A stretch of 46,933 bases of DNA from Pseudomonas citronellolis (GTDB taxonomy: Bacteria; Pseudomonadota; Gammaproteobacteria; Pseudomonadales; Pseudomonadaceae), in contig NZ_JARJLT010000116.1 of NCBI RefSeq assembly GCF_029335315.1, positions 1 to 46,933 of the forward strand. The letters are read 5' to 3'. The translations under genes were made by a program, and so were the position numbers. The notes beneath the pieces are model-generated. The model made no database searches. It was not told the origin of the DNA and saw only the letters and a program-made list of their open reading frames with translations. Positions 23,673-31,988 of the stretch are shown here, piece after piece (the first letter of the stretch is position 1; the number at the start of each line of letters is the position of its first letter).

Positions 23673-24440
23673 GGTCGGGTCCTGCTGTGGTTGATGGGTG
23701 GCCCGTTCGGCATCTGCCGCCGGCGAGGCCTTGCCGCCATCGATGGCGGCAGCAGTAGACTCGGCCGCAGCGGCGGCAGATGCCGCTGTGGCGTCATCGC
23801 CTTCCGTGGTGTGGTATTCGGAGAAAGAAGCGAGGGATTGGTCGGGGGAGTCGCGGCGCAGGTCTTCCTCTATAGAGGAGAGCTGCCACTGGGGGATCAG
23901 CTGGTCGGCCTTCTCGACGCCTTCGCGCTCCACGAACCAGTCGCGCACGCGGCGCAGCACGTCGACCATCGACGACCAGGCATAGGATTCGCTGAACTCG
24001 ACCGCCAGCGCGCCATCGTTCTCGGAGAACTCCAGGGCGGCATCGGGGATGCCTTTGATGGCCGGCGGCACAGCGCCGAGGAAGCCGATGTGGCGCAGGT
24101 AGTGCTTGCCCGGTACAGGGTTGCCCGGCGAGTTCGGCAGATACAGCGAAGCGCTGCGCTTCTTGTACATCTTCCGGTTCGCCGCCTCGGCGAACTCCGG
24201 GACCACCTGGTGCGGTTCGGCGTAGAGCATGCCGTCGCGCACTTCCAGGCTCTTGGCCCAGCCGTAGGCTGGAGCATTGAGCTTCGGGTGGCCAATGACG
24301 AGCGGGGCCTCATGCAACGCCGGATTGTAGGTCTCGGCGATTTCGCGCAGATCGGCCTCGGTGAATTCCACCGGGCGACCGTCGAGAGCGACGTGACTGC
24401 CGGCAGGAAGGATCGGGAGAGTGGCGGTTGGCTTGTTCAT
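23208..24440 (-). CDS. Prohead protease with fused scaffold (Mu gpI-like)
   Basis: A 410-residue protein with a protease half (about 1-200: LPAGSHVALDGRPVEFTEADL, APLVIGHPKLNAPAYGWAKS, KKRSASLYLPN) typical of the Mu gpI peptidase, a variable acidic/Ala-rich linker, and a scaffold half (about 257-410) with a Gln/Glu-rich coiled coil. His and Ser of the first half are likely catalytic. The start is set at 24440, where homology begins; the upstream frame is a shadow. It opens the capsid operon after a 215-bp non-coding gap with dyad copy b. Confidence 0.85.
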   Translation of the reverse strand: MNKPTATLPILPAGSHVALDGRPVEFTEADLREIAETYNPALHEAPLVIGHPKLNAPAYGWAKSLEVRDGMLYAEPHQVVPEFAEAANRKMYKKRSASLYLPNSPGNPVPGKHYLRHIGFLGAVPPAIKGIPDAALEFSENDGALAVEFSESYAWSSMVDVLRRVRDWFVEREGVEKADQLIPQWQLSSIEEDLRRDSPDQSLASFSEYHTTEGDDATAASAAAAAESTAAAIDGGKASPAADAERATHQPQQDPTMPDEAALQERQRLLDEREQQLATREAEVAKQQAQEHRNEVTEFAESLVVAGKLLPRQKAPVIELLLNLPTESPLEFAEGEAQVSKPADDVLRELLTSLPKQVDFSEKSGGDANLGFADAGAIAARAQTYQAEQRAAGNHISATEAVGHITKGAK

Positions 24441-24655
24441 GCCGCCAGAGTGAGGCGGCTTGCGCGGGGAATCTTTTCGGGTGGCCGAAATTCGATTTAG
24501 GCGGGGTGGCGGGCTTTTTCTACGAAACCACGCCCGGGTTGATGCTGGCAAGCCTGCCAGGGCGATTTATAAACGCCCCAAACGGCGCGAACGGCATCCA
24601 CGACGGGCAAGGGTAGCCCCGAAGGCCTTACAGGGGCTCTACGGGGCTCGTATCG
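24441..24655 (-). other. Non-coding gap between the gpG-like gene and protease/scaffold
   Basis: No convincing gene on either strand in these 215 bp. It holds dyad copy b (24474-24490), a stem GGGCG...CGCCC flanking TTTATAAAT (around 24564-24582), and an AGCCCC...GGGGCT stem (around 24615-24638). In several P. aeruginosa transposable phages the anti-CRISPR genes lie at this very spot. Confidence 0.7.
24474..24490 (-). promoter_or_regulatory. Late dyad element, copy b (upstream of protease/capsid operon)
   Basis: TTTTCGG-GTGG-CCGAAA on the plus strand. On the minus strand it reads TTTCGGCCACCCGAAAAGA, with CGCGC five bases further on, aligning base for base with the copies at 18135 and 33009. 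It lies 33 bp upstream of the protease start, the place where Mu has its late promoter PI. Confidence 0.55.
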
Positions 24656-25264
24656 CTAGATTCCCATTGCGGTCGTGATCAGGGTCATTACGCGCTGCAG
24701 CAGCGTGCCGTCGTCGGTGGCGGACGTGCCCAACCAAGGGCGGGCCGGCATCGTGATTTCGTGCGCAGCCACTTCGTAACTCCGCTCCACGTAGCGCTTG
24801 TGGGCGCTCGTGCCACTGCTCCGGGCAAACACGGCCAGATTGGCGTGGTCGGCCTGGCGCAGCAACGCCCCCTTCGCGTCCGTACGCAAACGCAGTGTTC
24901 CGCGCGAAGCGGCGCGCTGGATCGTGCCGCCAAACTGGTGGATGGCGCCATAGGGTCGGTCGGTACCGAACAGCAAGGTATCGCCGTCGACCTGGCCGCG
25001 CAGATCATTGCTCAGCTGGCCGCTCGCGACGAGGATCTTGTCCTGGTTCCGCTCTTTGCTGCGCAGATAGCGCGGCGACAAGGCCTTCCATGGCACACCG
25101 TCAGGCGAGGTTTTCGCCTTGAATCGCGCTCGGTGGATGCGAAGCAACGGATCGATCAGGTCCGCCAGGACCTTCTCTGGTGCTCCCAACACGGCAGCAC
25201 CGGCGCTGAGCGCCTGCGTCACCTGCAGGTGATCGAACTCCAGCTCGATGCGCACGCCACTCAT
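24656..25264 (-). CDS. Mu gpG-like virion morphogenesis protein
   Basis: A 202-residue protein with the hallmarks of the phage virion morphogenesis family: a RARFKAKTSPDGVPWKALSP segment, then YGAIHQFGGTIQR, and a C-terminal MPARPWLGTS. The family is involved in tail completion or head-tail joining. The start at 25264 overlaps the previous gene by 4 bp (ATGA); the longer frame upstream is a shadow. It is the last gene before the 215-bp gap. Confidence 0.82.
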   Translation of the reverse strand: MSGVRIELEFDHLQVTQALSAGAAVLGAPEKVLADLIDPLLRIHRARFKAKTSPDGVPWKALSPRYLRSKERNQDKILVASGQLSNDLRGQVDGDTLLFGTDRPYGAIHQFGGTIQRAASRGTLRLRTDAKGALLRQADHANLAVFARSSGTSAHKRYVERSYEVAAHEITMPARPWLGTSATDDGTLLQRVMTLITTAMGI

Positions 25265-26511
25265 AGACCACCCTCCACAAGTACGAGCTGGCCGGCTGCG
25301 ACCTGTTGGCCGAGCTGCTCGACGTCGACCAGCGCCCCCGACTGCACCGTGTTGCTGCGCGCAGCACCCTGCAGCGCGCAATTGACCTTCATCGCGACCT
25401 TGGCGCCGGCGCGGCCGGAGTCGAACACATAGATCAATGTGCGGGTCGCGACATCGAGGAGCACAGCCTCGGGCTGAGAAATCATCTGCGGCAGCTGCGC
25501 CAGTTCGGCGAGCGTCAGCACGGCGGATAAGGTGCTGCTCTGCGGCTCAGCCTGAGCCGCCTGGACCATTGGTACCAGATGCCTGTCCTCCATGCTGACC
25601 AGAGCGGTTTCCGCGTCGGCGCCGGCCTTGGCCATGGCGGTGACCGTCTCGGGGCTGAGCGTGCCGACATTGCGGGCGGCGCCCTGGACGACCGGCTCGG
25701 CTGCCACCTCATCCATCCAGTTCGACCAGGAGCCCTGCAGGGCCTCCTCGACGCTGTCTTCGTCCAGCAGCTGCTTGTTCATCCGGGCCGCCGGCTCGGC
25801 CGGCAACGGCGCGGTCTTCTCCAGGGTCAGTTGGACCTGGTTCTCGAAAGCAGCACGACCTGGCGCGTAATCCCAGCCCGGATCGACGCCCTCAGGCACT
25901 TGGACGGTTTGGCCGTGGAACGAGATGTTGCGCATGCGCCCGGTCGGCGGCGCATCGGGGCCGCTCTTACCCAGGGCATGAATTTCGTCGAGGCTGTAGG
26001 CGGTGACACCGCATTCGCAGCCGAAGCCGTTGGGTGGGTAGTGCGACTGCCACCAAGGATCGTCGGCATGGATGATCAGGCCGTCCCATTCCAGGTGCAG
26101 TTCGCGCGGATGCTCCACCGCGTCGCTGTGGTGATATCCCCAGTAGGGACGAGTCGCCTTGACGGCCTGCAGCTGGGCATAGCGCCCCGCGGCGTAGCTG
26201 GTGCGCAGATTGGTTCGATAGATCACCCGGGCACGCCAGGCACGGCCGCCGGCAGGCTCCCAGCCGTAGTTGTCCAGGACGGCGTAGTAGTCCTTGCGAA
26301 ACTCTTCCAGGGTCAGCCCATCGCGTATTGCCTGGCGCACCACGGCGAACAGATCCGCGACCAGGTCGGCACGATGGGCGCCGGCGCTGACGAATGACTG
26401 CTCATGCGCAGCGCCGCGCACCGTGGCGTAATTGACCGAGGGATTCTTGGCCTCGAAGAAGTCGACCTGCTGCTGGAACGACAGGCTGCCGTAGCTGGCG
26501 GCGGTGGCCAT
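25261..26511 (-). CDS. Minor head protein (Mu gp30/gpF-like, SPP1 gp7 family)
   Basis: A 416-residue head-morphogenesis protein. The core has IYRTNLRTSYAAGRYAQLQ and the conserved cluster YWGYHHSDAVEHPRELHLEW, then SHYPPNGFGCECGVTAYS, all typical of the SPP1 gp7/Mu F family that joins a few copies to the portal. The C-terminal part is extended and Ala-rich. It overlaps the portal stop by one base. Confidence 0.85.
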   Translation of the reverse strand: MATAASYGSLSFQQQVDFFEAKNPSVNYATVRGAAHEQSFVSAGAHRADLVADLFAVVRQAIRDGLTLEEFRKDYYAVLDNYGWEPAGGRAWRARVIYRTNLRTSYAAGRYAQLQAVKATRPYWGYHHSDAVEHPRELHLEWDGLIIHADDPWWQSHYPPNGFGCECGVTAYSLDEIHALGKSGPDAPPTGRMRNISFHGQTVQVPEGVDPGWDYAPGRAAFENQVQLTLEKTAPLPAEPAARMNKQLLDEDSVEEALQGSWSNWMDEVAAEPVVQGAARNVGTLSPETVTAMAKAGADAETALVSMEDRHLVPMVQAAQAEPQSSTLSAVLTLAELAQLPQMISQPEAVLLDVATRTLIYVFDSGRAGAKVAMKVNCALQGAARSNTVQSGALVDVEQLGQQVAAGQLVLVEGGL

Positions 26512-27983
26512 CAGGAAGTTCCTCGCGGGGCCAGCTCGTCCTGGACGTCAGTGCGCCCGGCCAGATTGGCCGCCTGCAGGCCGAGCGCCATCGCCGCAGC
26601 GTACTGATCCAGGCTCAACTCGGGGGCGAGCTTCAGCAGCTGGTCCTGCAGGGCGTCGAGGCTGGTGGCGTTGTCGACCAGGGCGCGCAACTGGTCACTC
26701 CAGTCTTTCACCGCAGGCTGCACAGTCTTGGCCAACTGATCGGTCATGGCCGCTGCAGGGTCGTTGCCACCAACACCCTCCGCGAACTCGGCGGGTGCGG
26801 CGGGCACGGAGCTATCGGCAGTCGGCTGGACCTCCTCCTGGACTTCGACGCCGTAGGTCTCCTGGACATAGCCCAGGGTCGGTTTGAATCCGGAGAAGCG
26901 GAACACCTTCTCGTCGCGGCTGGCCTTGGCGTCCATGTCCTCGGGCTCCTCGACCACGCGGTACACGCGAGGCGGCTTGGCGCCGGGGAAGTTCCACTCG
27001 GTCAACCAGCGCACCGGCCCGAGGTTGAAGGACTCGCAGATCAGGTCCGCATCAGCCTTGACCAGGTCGAGGCGCACATCCGCCTGCAGGTCGTCGTTGC
27101 CCAGCCGACCGGGCGTGCCCTGGCTGCTTGCGACCTGGCCCAGCGTCACCTTGGCGATGGTCTCGTCCATGGTGTCGTGGAGGATCTTGTAGTCGGCGGT
27201 ACCGGAGCGGGAGGCCTCCATCAGCTCCAGCATCATGTCCTCCGGCATGATGATGCCGGTATCGGTCTGGATCGCCTGCGTGGCGGCCAGCAGCTTGTTC
27301 TTCTCCTCCTGGGTGGCGTTCTTCCCGAACTTGCCGACGGCGGTCGGCATGCCGAACTTGTCCAGGAAGGTCAGCCAGAACTTCACCCCGTTGCGCTTGA
27401 AGAACACCGGCCAGTAGAGCCAGTGCGCGAGGCCGAGGCCGTAGGGTTCGTCGTCGTTGTCGGCGCCGGTGCAGAAGTGCCAGAAGTACGGGGCCGGGCA
27501 CGGCTCGCCCTCGAACATGTTCTGCGGGGTCAGCAGGCGCAGGCCGGCCTCCTGGTCGTAGCGGAAGCGGCGCCGATTGCGGACCTTGATCGCCTCCAGG
27601 GTAATGTAGCGGTCGTCTCGGCCGTAGATCAGCTCGGCCACGGCGTGGCCGTAGTACACCCCGTAGAGCATGCCGTTGGTGATCCGATCCCAACCGACGT
27701 TCTGCAGCTGCTGCCGCAGGTGCTCGGCCGCAGCCTTGTCGATTCGGCGATCGCCGCCGGCGTCCACCTGCCATTCCTTGCTGACCACCGCGAGCTGACG
27801 CTGGCCCCAGGTCGCCTTGACCTGCCCATCGCGCAGCACCTCTTCGTAGATGCGCAGGTCGTTTCCGCCGCGGCGTTGCAAGATGTAGTCGCTGGGCTGC
27901 TGCAGGCCGGACAGGAATGGGCGGGTGATATCGCGGCCATCGCCAGTAGTGGCGATCTCCTGGCCGAGCTTGGGCGATTGCAT
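26511..27983 (-). CDS. Portal protein (Mu gp29-like, DUF935)
   Basis: A 490-residue portal. The DUF935 signatures are visible: RDITRPFLSGLQQPSDYIL near the N-terminus, VKATWGQRQLAVVSKEWQV, and FGMPTAVGKFGKNATQEEK in the middle. It should form the dodecameric DNA gate of the head and bind the terminase. Start and stop overlap both neighbours by one base (TGATG). Confidence 0.9.
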   Translation of the reverse strand: MQSPKLGQEIATTGDGRDITRPFLSGLQQPSDYILQRRGGNDLRIYEEVLRDGQVKATWGQRQLAVVSKEWQVDAGGDRRIDKAAAEHLRQQLQNVGWDRITNGMLYGVYYGHAVAELIYGRDDRYITLEAIKVRNRRRFRYDQEAGLRLLTPQNMFEGEPCPAPYFWHFCTGADNDDEPYGLGLAHWLYWPVFFKRNGVKFWLTFLDKFGMPTAVGKFGKNATQEEKNKLLAATQAIQTDTGIIMPEDMMLELMEASRSGTADYKILHDTMDETIAKVTLGQVASSQGTPGRLGNDDLQADVRLDLVKADADLICESFNLGPVRWLTEWNFPGAKPPRVYRVVEEPEDMDAKASRDEKVFRFSGFKPTLGYVQETYGVEVQEEVQPTADSSVPAAPAEFAEGVGGNDPAAAMTDQLAKTVQPAVKDWSDQLRALVDNATSLDALQDQLLKLAPELSLDQYAAAMALGLQAANLAGRTDVQDELAPRGTS

Positions 27984-29686
27984 CAGTAGTCTCCGAGGTC
28001 GTTGCGGCCGGCGACGGTGCCCCAGCCGCGGGTGGTGATGGCGCGGCTGCCGGCGAGATCCTGCTGCGCAGAAACTCGGGGGCCTGCAGACTGGGTCTCG
28101 ATAGGCTGGCGGCGGCCAGTCATGTAGCTGGCCCGAATGGCCATTGCCAGACTCACCGCGCTGTCGCCGTGGCGCTTTTTCTTGCCGCCGGGGGACTCCA
28201 GATCCGCTTTGCGGCCCTTGTCGATCACAGGTACGCCGTTCTCCACCTTGATCGAGAGCAGATCATCGAGCGTGCTCTGATGCCGGGATAGCTCGATGTT
28301 GAAGGCTTCGAACTCCCCTTTGAGTTTGGGCATCCACTCGGCATACCAGGCCAGGTTAAGGCTCACCCGATCAACTACCGACAGCCCGTATTTCAGAGCA
28401 GCTTGCTCCGCCAGGTAGCCGCCGTTGCCAGTGGCATCGAATGCCATCCCCACGACACGCGGCAAGCGATCGCAGATGAAGAACATGATGTCGCGCTGGG
28501 CTTCATAGGTCAGATTGCGCAGCTCGACGCGGAATGCCTCCCGCTTCCGCAGGGTCGGCGAGATCTGCAACGGAGTGAACACCGTCAAATCGCCGCTGCG
28601 CGCGAAGTCTTCGCCGAAGCTGTGGGTGTTTTCCGGGTCTAGCCTGGCCAGCTCCGGCAGCAGGTTTTCTTCGCACCAGGTGTTGATCTCCTCCACGCGC
28701 ATCTCCGGCGTCCAACCTTCGAAGCCATCCGGGGCGGCGTAGCGGTAGATGCGGATCGAGTGGTCGGCAACCATCGCCTGCTCGATGAGCACGCGCGACA
28801 GATAGGCGCCGCCGGACTTCTTCGGGACGCAGCCATACTCTTCCTCGGCCGACTCGATGTTGGGGGCGTTCTTGTAGAGCCCGTCTCGCCATTTCTTCTC
28901 GGCTTCCGGCGACCATTCCTGGCCAGTGACGTAGCAGATCCGCTGGTAGAGGCCGTCGGCGATCGCATCATCCAGGGTGATCCGGTGGATGCTGTAGTCC
29001 TTCCGGCCCTCGCGGGCGTCCTGGATGTACTGATTGAACGGGTTGTCGACGCCGTTGTGGGTGCTGATCAGGCGGACCTTATTGCCCCACATGTTGAGGG
29101 CCAAGGCGGCCTTGAGCAGCTCCTCCAGGGACTCGTGGAATGCGGCCTCGTCGATCACGACGTCGCCCTGCAGGCCGCGCAGGTTGCTCGGACGGCTGCT
29201 CAGCGCCTGGATTTTCCGCCCCGACTTCGGGAAGCGGATCATGTAAGTGAGGATCTCTTCCTTCTTGCCTTCGTCCCAGAACGTCTGCTCGTAGACGTCT
29301 GCCTCGGCCAGCTCGTTGAAAGCGCGGGCGAACAGCGCGCAGGCGGCGATGTACTCCAGCGCCATCTCCTGCTTGCTGCCGACGTAGAAGGTGTGGCATC
29401 CGCCACGGCGGCGTGGCTTTGCCGCGTTCATCACGTTGCGCCCCGCCTCGGCCCAGGTCAGGCCGGTGCGGCGGGACTTTTCCGCGATCATGATCGGGCT
29501 CTGGTCCTCGAACCAGCGCTGCTGGTAGCCAAGGAACACCGCCTCGTTGGCTGGCTGGGCCTCGGCGATTTCCTGGGGCACGTCGACGCCGAGCAGCTCC
29601 ATTTCCTCGGCCAGGTCGATCTTGCGTGGAGTGCTGATGGCCTTGAGGTGTTCGCCCAGTTTGTCTGACGTCGCGAGCATGGCCAT
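27983..29686 (-). CDS. Terminase large subunit (Mu gp28-like)
   Basis: A 567-residue packaging motor. The ATPase part has an adenine-binding FLGYQQRWFED, a Walker A-like KSRRTGLT (about 70-77) and Walker B GDVVIDEAAFHE (about 174-185). The nuclease part has FGEDFARSGDLTVF and GMAFDATGNGGYLAEQ. It cuts within host DNA next to the integrated genome and fills the head, as in Mu. It starts one base after the small-subunit stop. Confidence 0.92.
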   Translation of the reverse strand: MAMLATSDKLGEHLKAISTPRKIDLAEEMELLGVDVPQEIAEAQPANEAVFLGYQQRWFEDQSPIMIAEKSRRTGLTWAEAGRNVMNAAKPRRRGGCHTFYVGSKQEMALEYIAACALFARAFNELAEADVYEQTFWDEGKKEEILTYMIRFPKSGRKIQALSSRPSNLRGLQGDVVIDEAAFHESLEELLKAALALNMWGNKVRLISTHNGVDNPFNQYIQDAREGRKDYSIHRITLDDAIADGLYQRICYVTGQEWSPEAEKKWRDGLYKNAPNIESAEEEYGCVPKKSGGAYLSRVLIEQAMVADHSIRIYRYAAPDGFEGWTPEMRVEEINTWCEENLLPELARLDPENTHSFGEDFARSGDLTVFTPLQISPTLRKREAFRVELRNLTYEAQRDIMFFICDRLPRVVGMAFDATGNGGYLAEQAALKYGLSVVDRVSLNLAWYAEWMPKLKGEFEAFNIELSRHQSTLDDLLSIKVENGVPVIDKGRKADLESPGGKKKRHGDSAVSLAMAIRASYMTGRRQPIETQSAGPRVSAQQDLAGSRAITTRGWGTVAGRNDLGDY

Positions 29687-29687
29687 G

Positions 29688-30263
29688 TCAGGCTTTCCCC
29701 AGCAGGATGCCGCGGATGCGGTTTTCGAGCTGCTCGCTCATGCCATCGCTGCCACGCATCTCTTCCAGGCGTTGCTCCTGCTCCTGGAGCTGTTTCTCTC
29801 TGCCACGCTGCTCGGCTTCGGCCTGGAACTTCTTCAGCGTGACGGAGCTGCGAGTCAGGGTGGCGATGTTCTTCGCTGCCGAAGCAAGGAGGCCGACGCG
29901 CTCGCCCGGGTCCATTTCTTCGTCACCAGCTTCCTGCAGCGCAATGATCGACTCGAACAGCTCCGATTGGATCATCGCCGTCAGCGCTTCGCTGCGCGCG
30001 TCCATCTCGTCGCCGGCCTGGGCACGGATGATCTTCGCGGCCTCGGTGCTGGCCTTGATCGCAGCGAGGCGCCGTTCCAGCTTCTGGCCGTACCGGTGTA
30101 CCGCGGTGCGGCTGGGCAACTCGCCCGACTCGGCCTGACTGGGGAACTGTGCCTGCAGGTTGGCGATCAGCTCGTCCAGCGTCAGCCGCCCCTCGGCCAG
30201 CTTGCCCTCGATGTAGGCCCGGACATTATCCGGCAGTCGCGAGATGGAGGATTTCCGCCCCAT
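29688..30263 (-). CDS. Terminase small subunit (Mu gp27-like, DUF3486)
   Basis: A 191-residue helical protein opening MGRKSSISRLPDNVRAYIEG, the DUF3486 signature, with an N-terminal helix-turn-helix-like segment and a C-terminal coiled coil. It should recognise the phage end for packaging. The start at 30263 is 5 bp after the previous stop and is where homology begins. Confidence 0.88.
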   Translation of the reverse strand: MGRKSSISRLPDNVRAYIEGKLAEGRLTLDELIANLQAQFPSQAESGELPSRTAVHRYGQKLERRLAAIKASTEAAKIIRAQAGDEMDARSEALTAMIQSELFESIIALQEAGDEEMDPGERVGLLASAAKNIATLTRSSVTLKKFQAEAEQRGREKQLQEQEQRLEEMRGSDGMSEQLENRIRGILLGKA

Positions 30264-30268
30264 GGCCG

Positions 30269-30577
30269 TCACCAGTACTTCACGGGACGCGCGATGCCAG
30301 GCTCGCAGTCGATGGTGTACTCCGCGATGTCGGTGCCGTAACGGGTCAGGTCCGCGAACCAACGGCCAGAGGGCTCTTTGACCAGCTTCACCAGGTCGCG
30401 ATCGCTCAGGTAGTCCAGCTCGCGGCGGATTTCAATCGGGGTAGCGTCCGGGTACTCGCTCTGGGCGACCGACAGGATCGGCATCTCGTAGCTGCCCACC
30501 GGCCGGGCGTTGTTCAGGGTCAGCAGGATCAGCCAGCGCAGGGACTCCCGGCGGATCTTGGGCATATCAGTTTGCAT
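30269..30577 (-). CDS. Mu gp26-like protein (VpaChn25_0724 family)
   Basis: A 102-residue protein with the highly conserved opening KIRRESLRWLILLTLNNARP, a central IEIRRELDYLSDRDLV and the closing YTIDCEPGIARPVKYW. The pattern resembles a winged helix. The family lies just before the small terminase in Mu-like phages and its function is not known. It overlaps the preceding gene by 11 bp. Confidence 0.8.
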   Translation of the reverse strand: MQTDMPKIRRESLRWLILLTLNNARPVGSYEMPILSVAQSEYPDATPIEIRRELDYLSDRDLVKLVKEPSGRWFADLTRYGTDIAEYTIDCEPGIARPVKYW

Positions 30578-30956
30578 GGTTCGCTCCCATCAGGCTGCGC
30601 AGTTGCGCGTTTTCGATTTTCACGGCCAGGCCGTCGAGCTTCGCCTCCAGCACGCTCTGGCCGCGGATGTAGTCTTCGCGGCGCACGTACTGGAGCGGCA
30701 GGTCGGCCTTCAGGCTCATCAGCTCGCGCTCGACGCGCTGCCACTGGTTGGTTTCTTCCCGGGCAGCCTGTTCGATCGCTTCCAGGCGGCGGGAGAGTTG
30801 CTCATGGTTCGCCACGCGAACCTGATCCTGGCCTTGGAAGCGGGCGTCCAGGTGCTTCTGGATCTGGCTCAGCAGCAGCTTGCCGCCCCCGGCACTGGCA
30901 CCGAGGAATGCGACGAGCAGGCTGATCAGCTGCCACAGCTCCAGCTCGATCTTCAT
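30567..30956 (-). CDS. Mu gp25-like membrane-anchored coiled-coil protein (DUF2730-like)
   Basis: A 129-residue protein with an N-terminal membrane segment (LWQLISLLVAFLGASAGGGK) followed by a coiled coil rich in Gln/Glu/Arg. Size, topology and position fit the Mu gp25/DUF2730 group. The role is unknown; a link to lysis or early packaging has been supposed from position alone. Its start overlaps the end of the spanin ORFs. Confidence 0.7.
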   Translation of the reverse strand: MKIELELWQLISLLVAFLGASAGGGKLLLSQIQKHLDARFQGQDQVRVANHEQLSRRLEAIEQAAREETNQWQRVERELMSLKADLPLQYVRREDYIRGQSVLEAKLDGLAVKIENAQLRSLMGANHAN

Positions 30957-31261
30957 CCGTTACTCCCCTTGATCGATGAGGGCGTTGAGCTGCGCGAGAT
31001 TGCGCTGAGCCCAGGCGCCGTAGTCCTTGGCGAAGGCCAGGATGTCAGCCGGGCTGACGCCGCTTTCCAGTAGTTCGGCGTCAGAACCGGGGGTGGGCCA
31101 GGCCGCTGCTTGAGCGCCGGCCGCAGAGGTACTCGCTCCTGCGGCGGGCAGGCCGGCGCCGAGGGCGATGTTGAAGTCGCGCAGGAAGCCACGAGTGAAC
31201 ACGCAATGAGGAATGGCAACAGGCGCAGCTGCAGGAGCCGGCCGGTAGACGGTCGTGACAT
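30953..31261 (-). CDS. Rz1-like outer-membrane spanin lipoprotein (nested)
   Basis: A 102-residue protein read in a different frame inside the Rz-like gene. It has a lipoprotein signal ending LIACSLVASC (Cys about residue 27) and a Pro-rich mature part (PPVLTPNY, PSAPACPP), as in o-spanins. AGGAG lies 10 bp upstream of ATG 31261. It pairs with the Rz-like protein to fuse inner and outer membranes at the end of lysis. Confidence 0.75.
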   Translation of the reverse strand: MSRPSTGRLLQLRLLPFLIACSLVASCATSTSPSAPACPPQERVPLRPALKQRPGPPPVLTPNYWKAASARLTSWPSPRTTAPGLSAISRSSTPSSIKGSNG

Positions 31262-31565
31262 GGGGGATTCGCTCCTGGAGCTGGTGCTGGGCATCGGCGA
31301 GCTGTTGCTGGGCTTCCAGCATCCGCTGCTCGGCCAGGTCGGCGCGGGTGATCTGTTGCCTCAGCTGCACCAGGTTGTCCTGGGCCGCCTTGGCGGCTTC
31401 CTGGGAATGCTGCTCGCGCAGCTCGGCCAGAGCCGCGTCGCCCAGGGCCTTGGCCTTGCTGAAGCCATCGTCGTAGCGGGCCTGACCATTGACGATCATC
31501 GCGACAACGATGAAGCCGCCGAGCAACATGGGCCAGATGCGGCCCAGCCAGCTAAGCACGGCCAT
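30960..31565 (-). CDS. Rz-like inner-membrane spanin
   Basis: A 201-residue protein with one N-terminal membrane segment (WPMLLGGFIVVAMIV) and a long periplasmic coiled coil (AALAELREQHSQEAAKAAQ onward). The C-terminal CVFTRGFLRDFN...LAQLNALIDQGE is common in pseudomonad phage Rz proteins. GGAGG precedes the ATG at 31565, which lies inside the end of the previous gene. It contains the Rz1 frame. Confidence 0.8.
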   Translation of the reverse strand: MAVLSWLGRIWPMLLGGFIVVAMIVNGQARYDDGFSKAKALGDAALAELREQHSQEAAKAAQDNLVQLRQQITRADLAEQRMLEAQQQLADAQHQLQERIPHVTTVYRPAPAAAPVAIPHCVFTRGFLRDFNIALGAGLPAAGASTSAAGAQAAAWPTPGSDAELLESGVSPADILAFAKDYGAWAQRNLAQLNALIDQGE

Positions 31566-31755
31566 AGTGGGCCCTCCGGCGCTTGTACTGGCGCGCCTTG
31601 CGCTTGCCCTTGGCAACGCCCGACTTGCCGTGGCGCTCGCGTGGTACCGGCGAGTAATACAGCTCCTTGGCGGTGAGGAAGTTGGCGGAAGCGGCCACCA
31701 TGGCGACCGACGAGAGTGCATGCGCCATCAGGCCTCCGAGATAGAGGCGCGTCAT
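31552..31755 (-). CDS. Small basic membrane protein in lysis cassette
   Basis: A 67-residue protein with an N-terminal hydrophobic stretch (LYLGGLMAHALSSVAMVAAS) and a very basic C-terminus (GKRKARQYKRRRAHYG). The start overlaps the previous stop (ATGA). It might modify holin timing or be an antiholin, but that is only suggested by position. No family recognised. Confidence 0.5.
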   Translation of the reverse strand: MTRLYLGGLMAHALSSVAMVAASANFLTAKELYYSPVPRERHGKSGVAKGKRKARQYKRRRAHYGRA

Positions 31756-31988
31756 TCGGACACCTGCAGGCGCACGTTCAACTGAATGTTCTGGCTGAAA
31801 CCAGTCGCCAAGCCCTTGCCGAACGTAAGCCCCAAGGCATAGAGCGCGACGGACAAGGCGACGATGCGCAGGGCGTCCTTCAGCATTGGCCCGGTGGAAT
31901 CCTTCAGCCATTCCCGGAACCAGAACCAGCGATGTGGATCGCGCATGCGGAACAGCGCGCGCACGTCGGCGAACGAAGTCTTGCTCAT
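31752..31988 (-). CDS. Small membrane protein in lysis cassette
   Basis: A 78-residue protein: a basic, aromatic N-terminal half (RDPHRWFWFREWLKD) then one likely membrane segment (ALRIVALSVALYALGLTFG). The start overlaps the transglycosylase stop (ATGA). Genes of this kind lie between endolysin and spanins in B3-like phages. It may be a second holin or antiholin; unproven. Confidence 0.55.
   Translation of the reverse strand: MSKTSFADVRALFRMRDPHRWFWFREWLKDSTGPMLKDALRIVALSVALYALGLTFGKGLATGFSQNIQLNVRLQVSE

Noticed and set aside
24428-24678. Two plus-strand ORFs (62 and 72 codons) in the gap before the protease gene as anti-CRISPR candidates
   Set aside because: Both run into neighbouring genes in antisense, lack ribosome sites and have no protein-like pattern.
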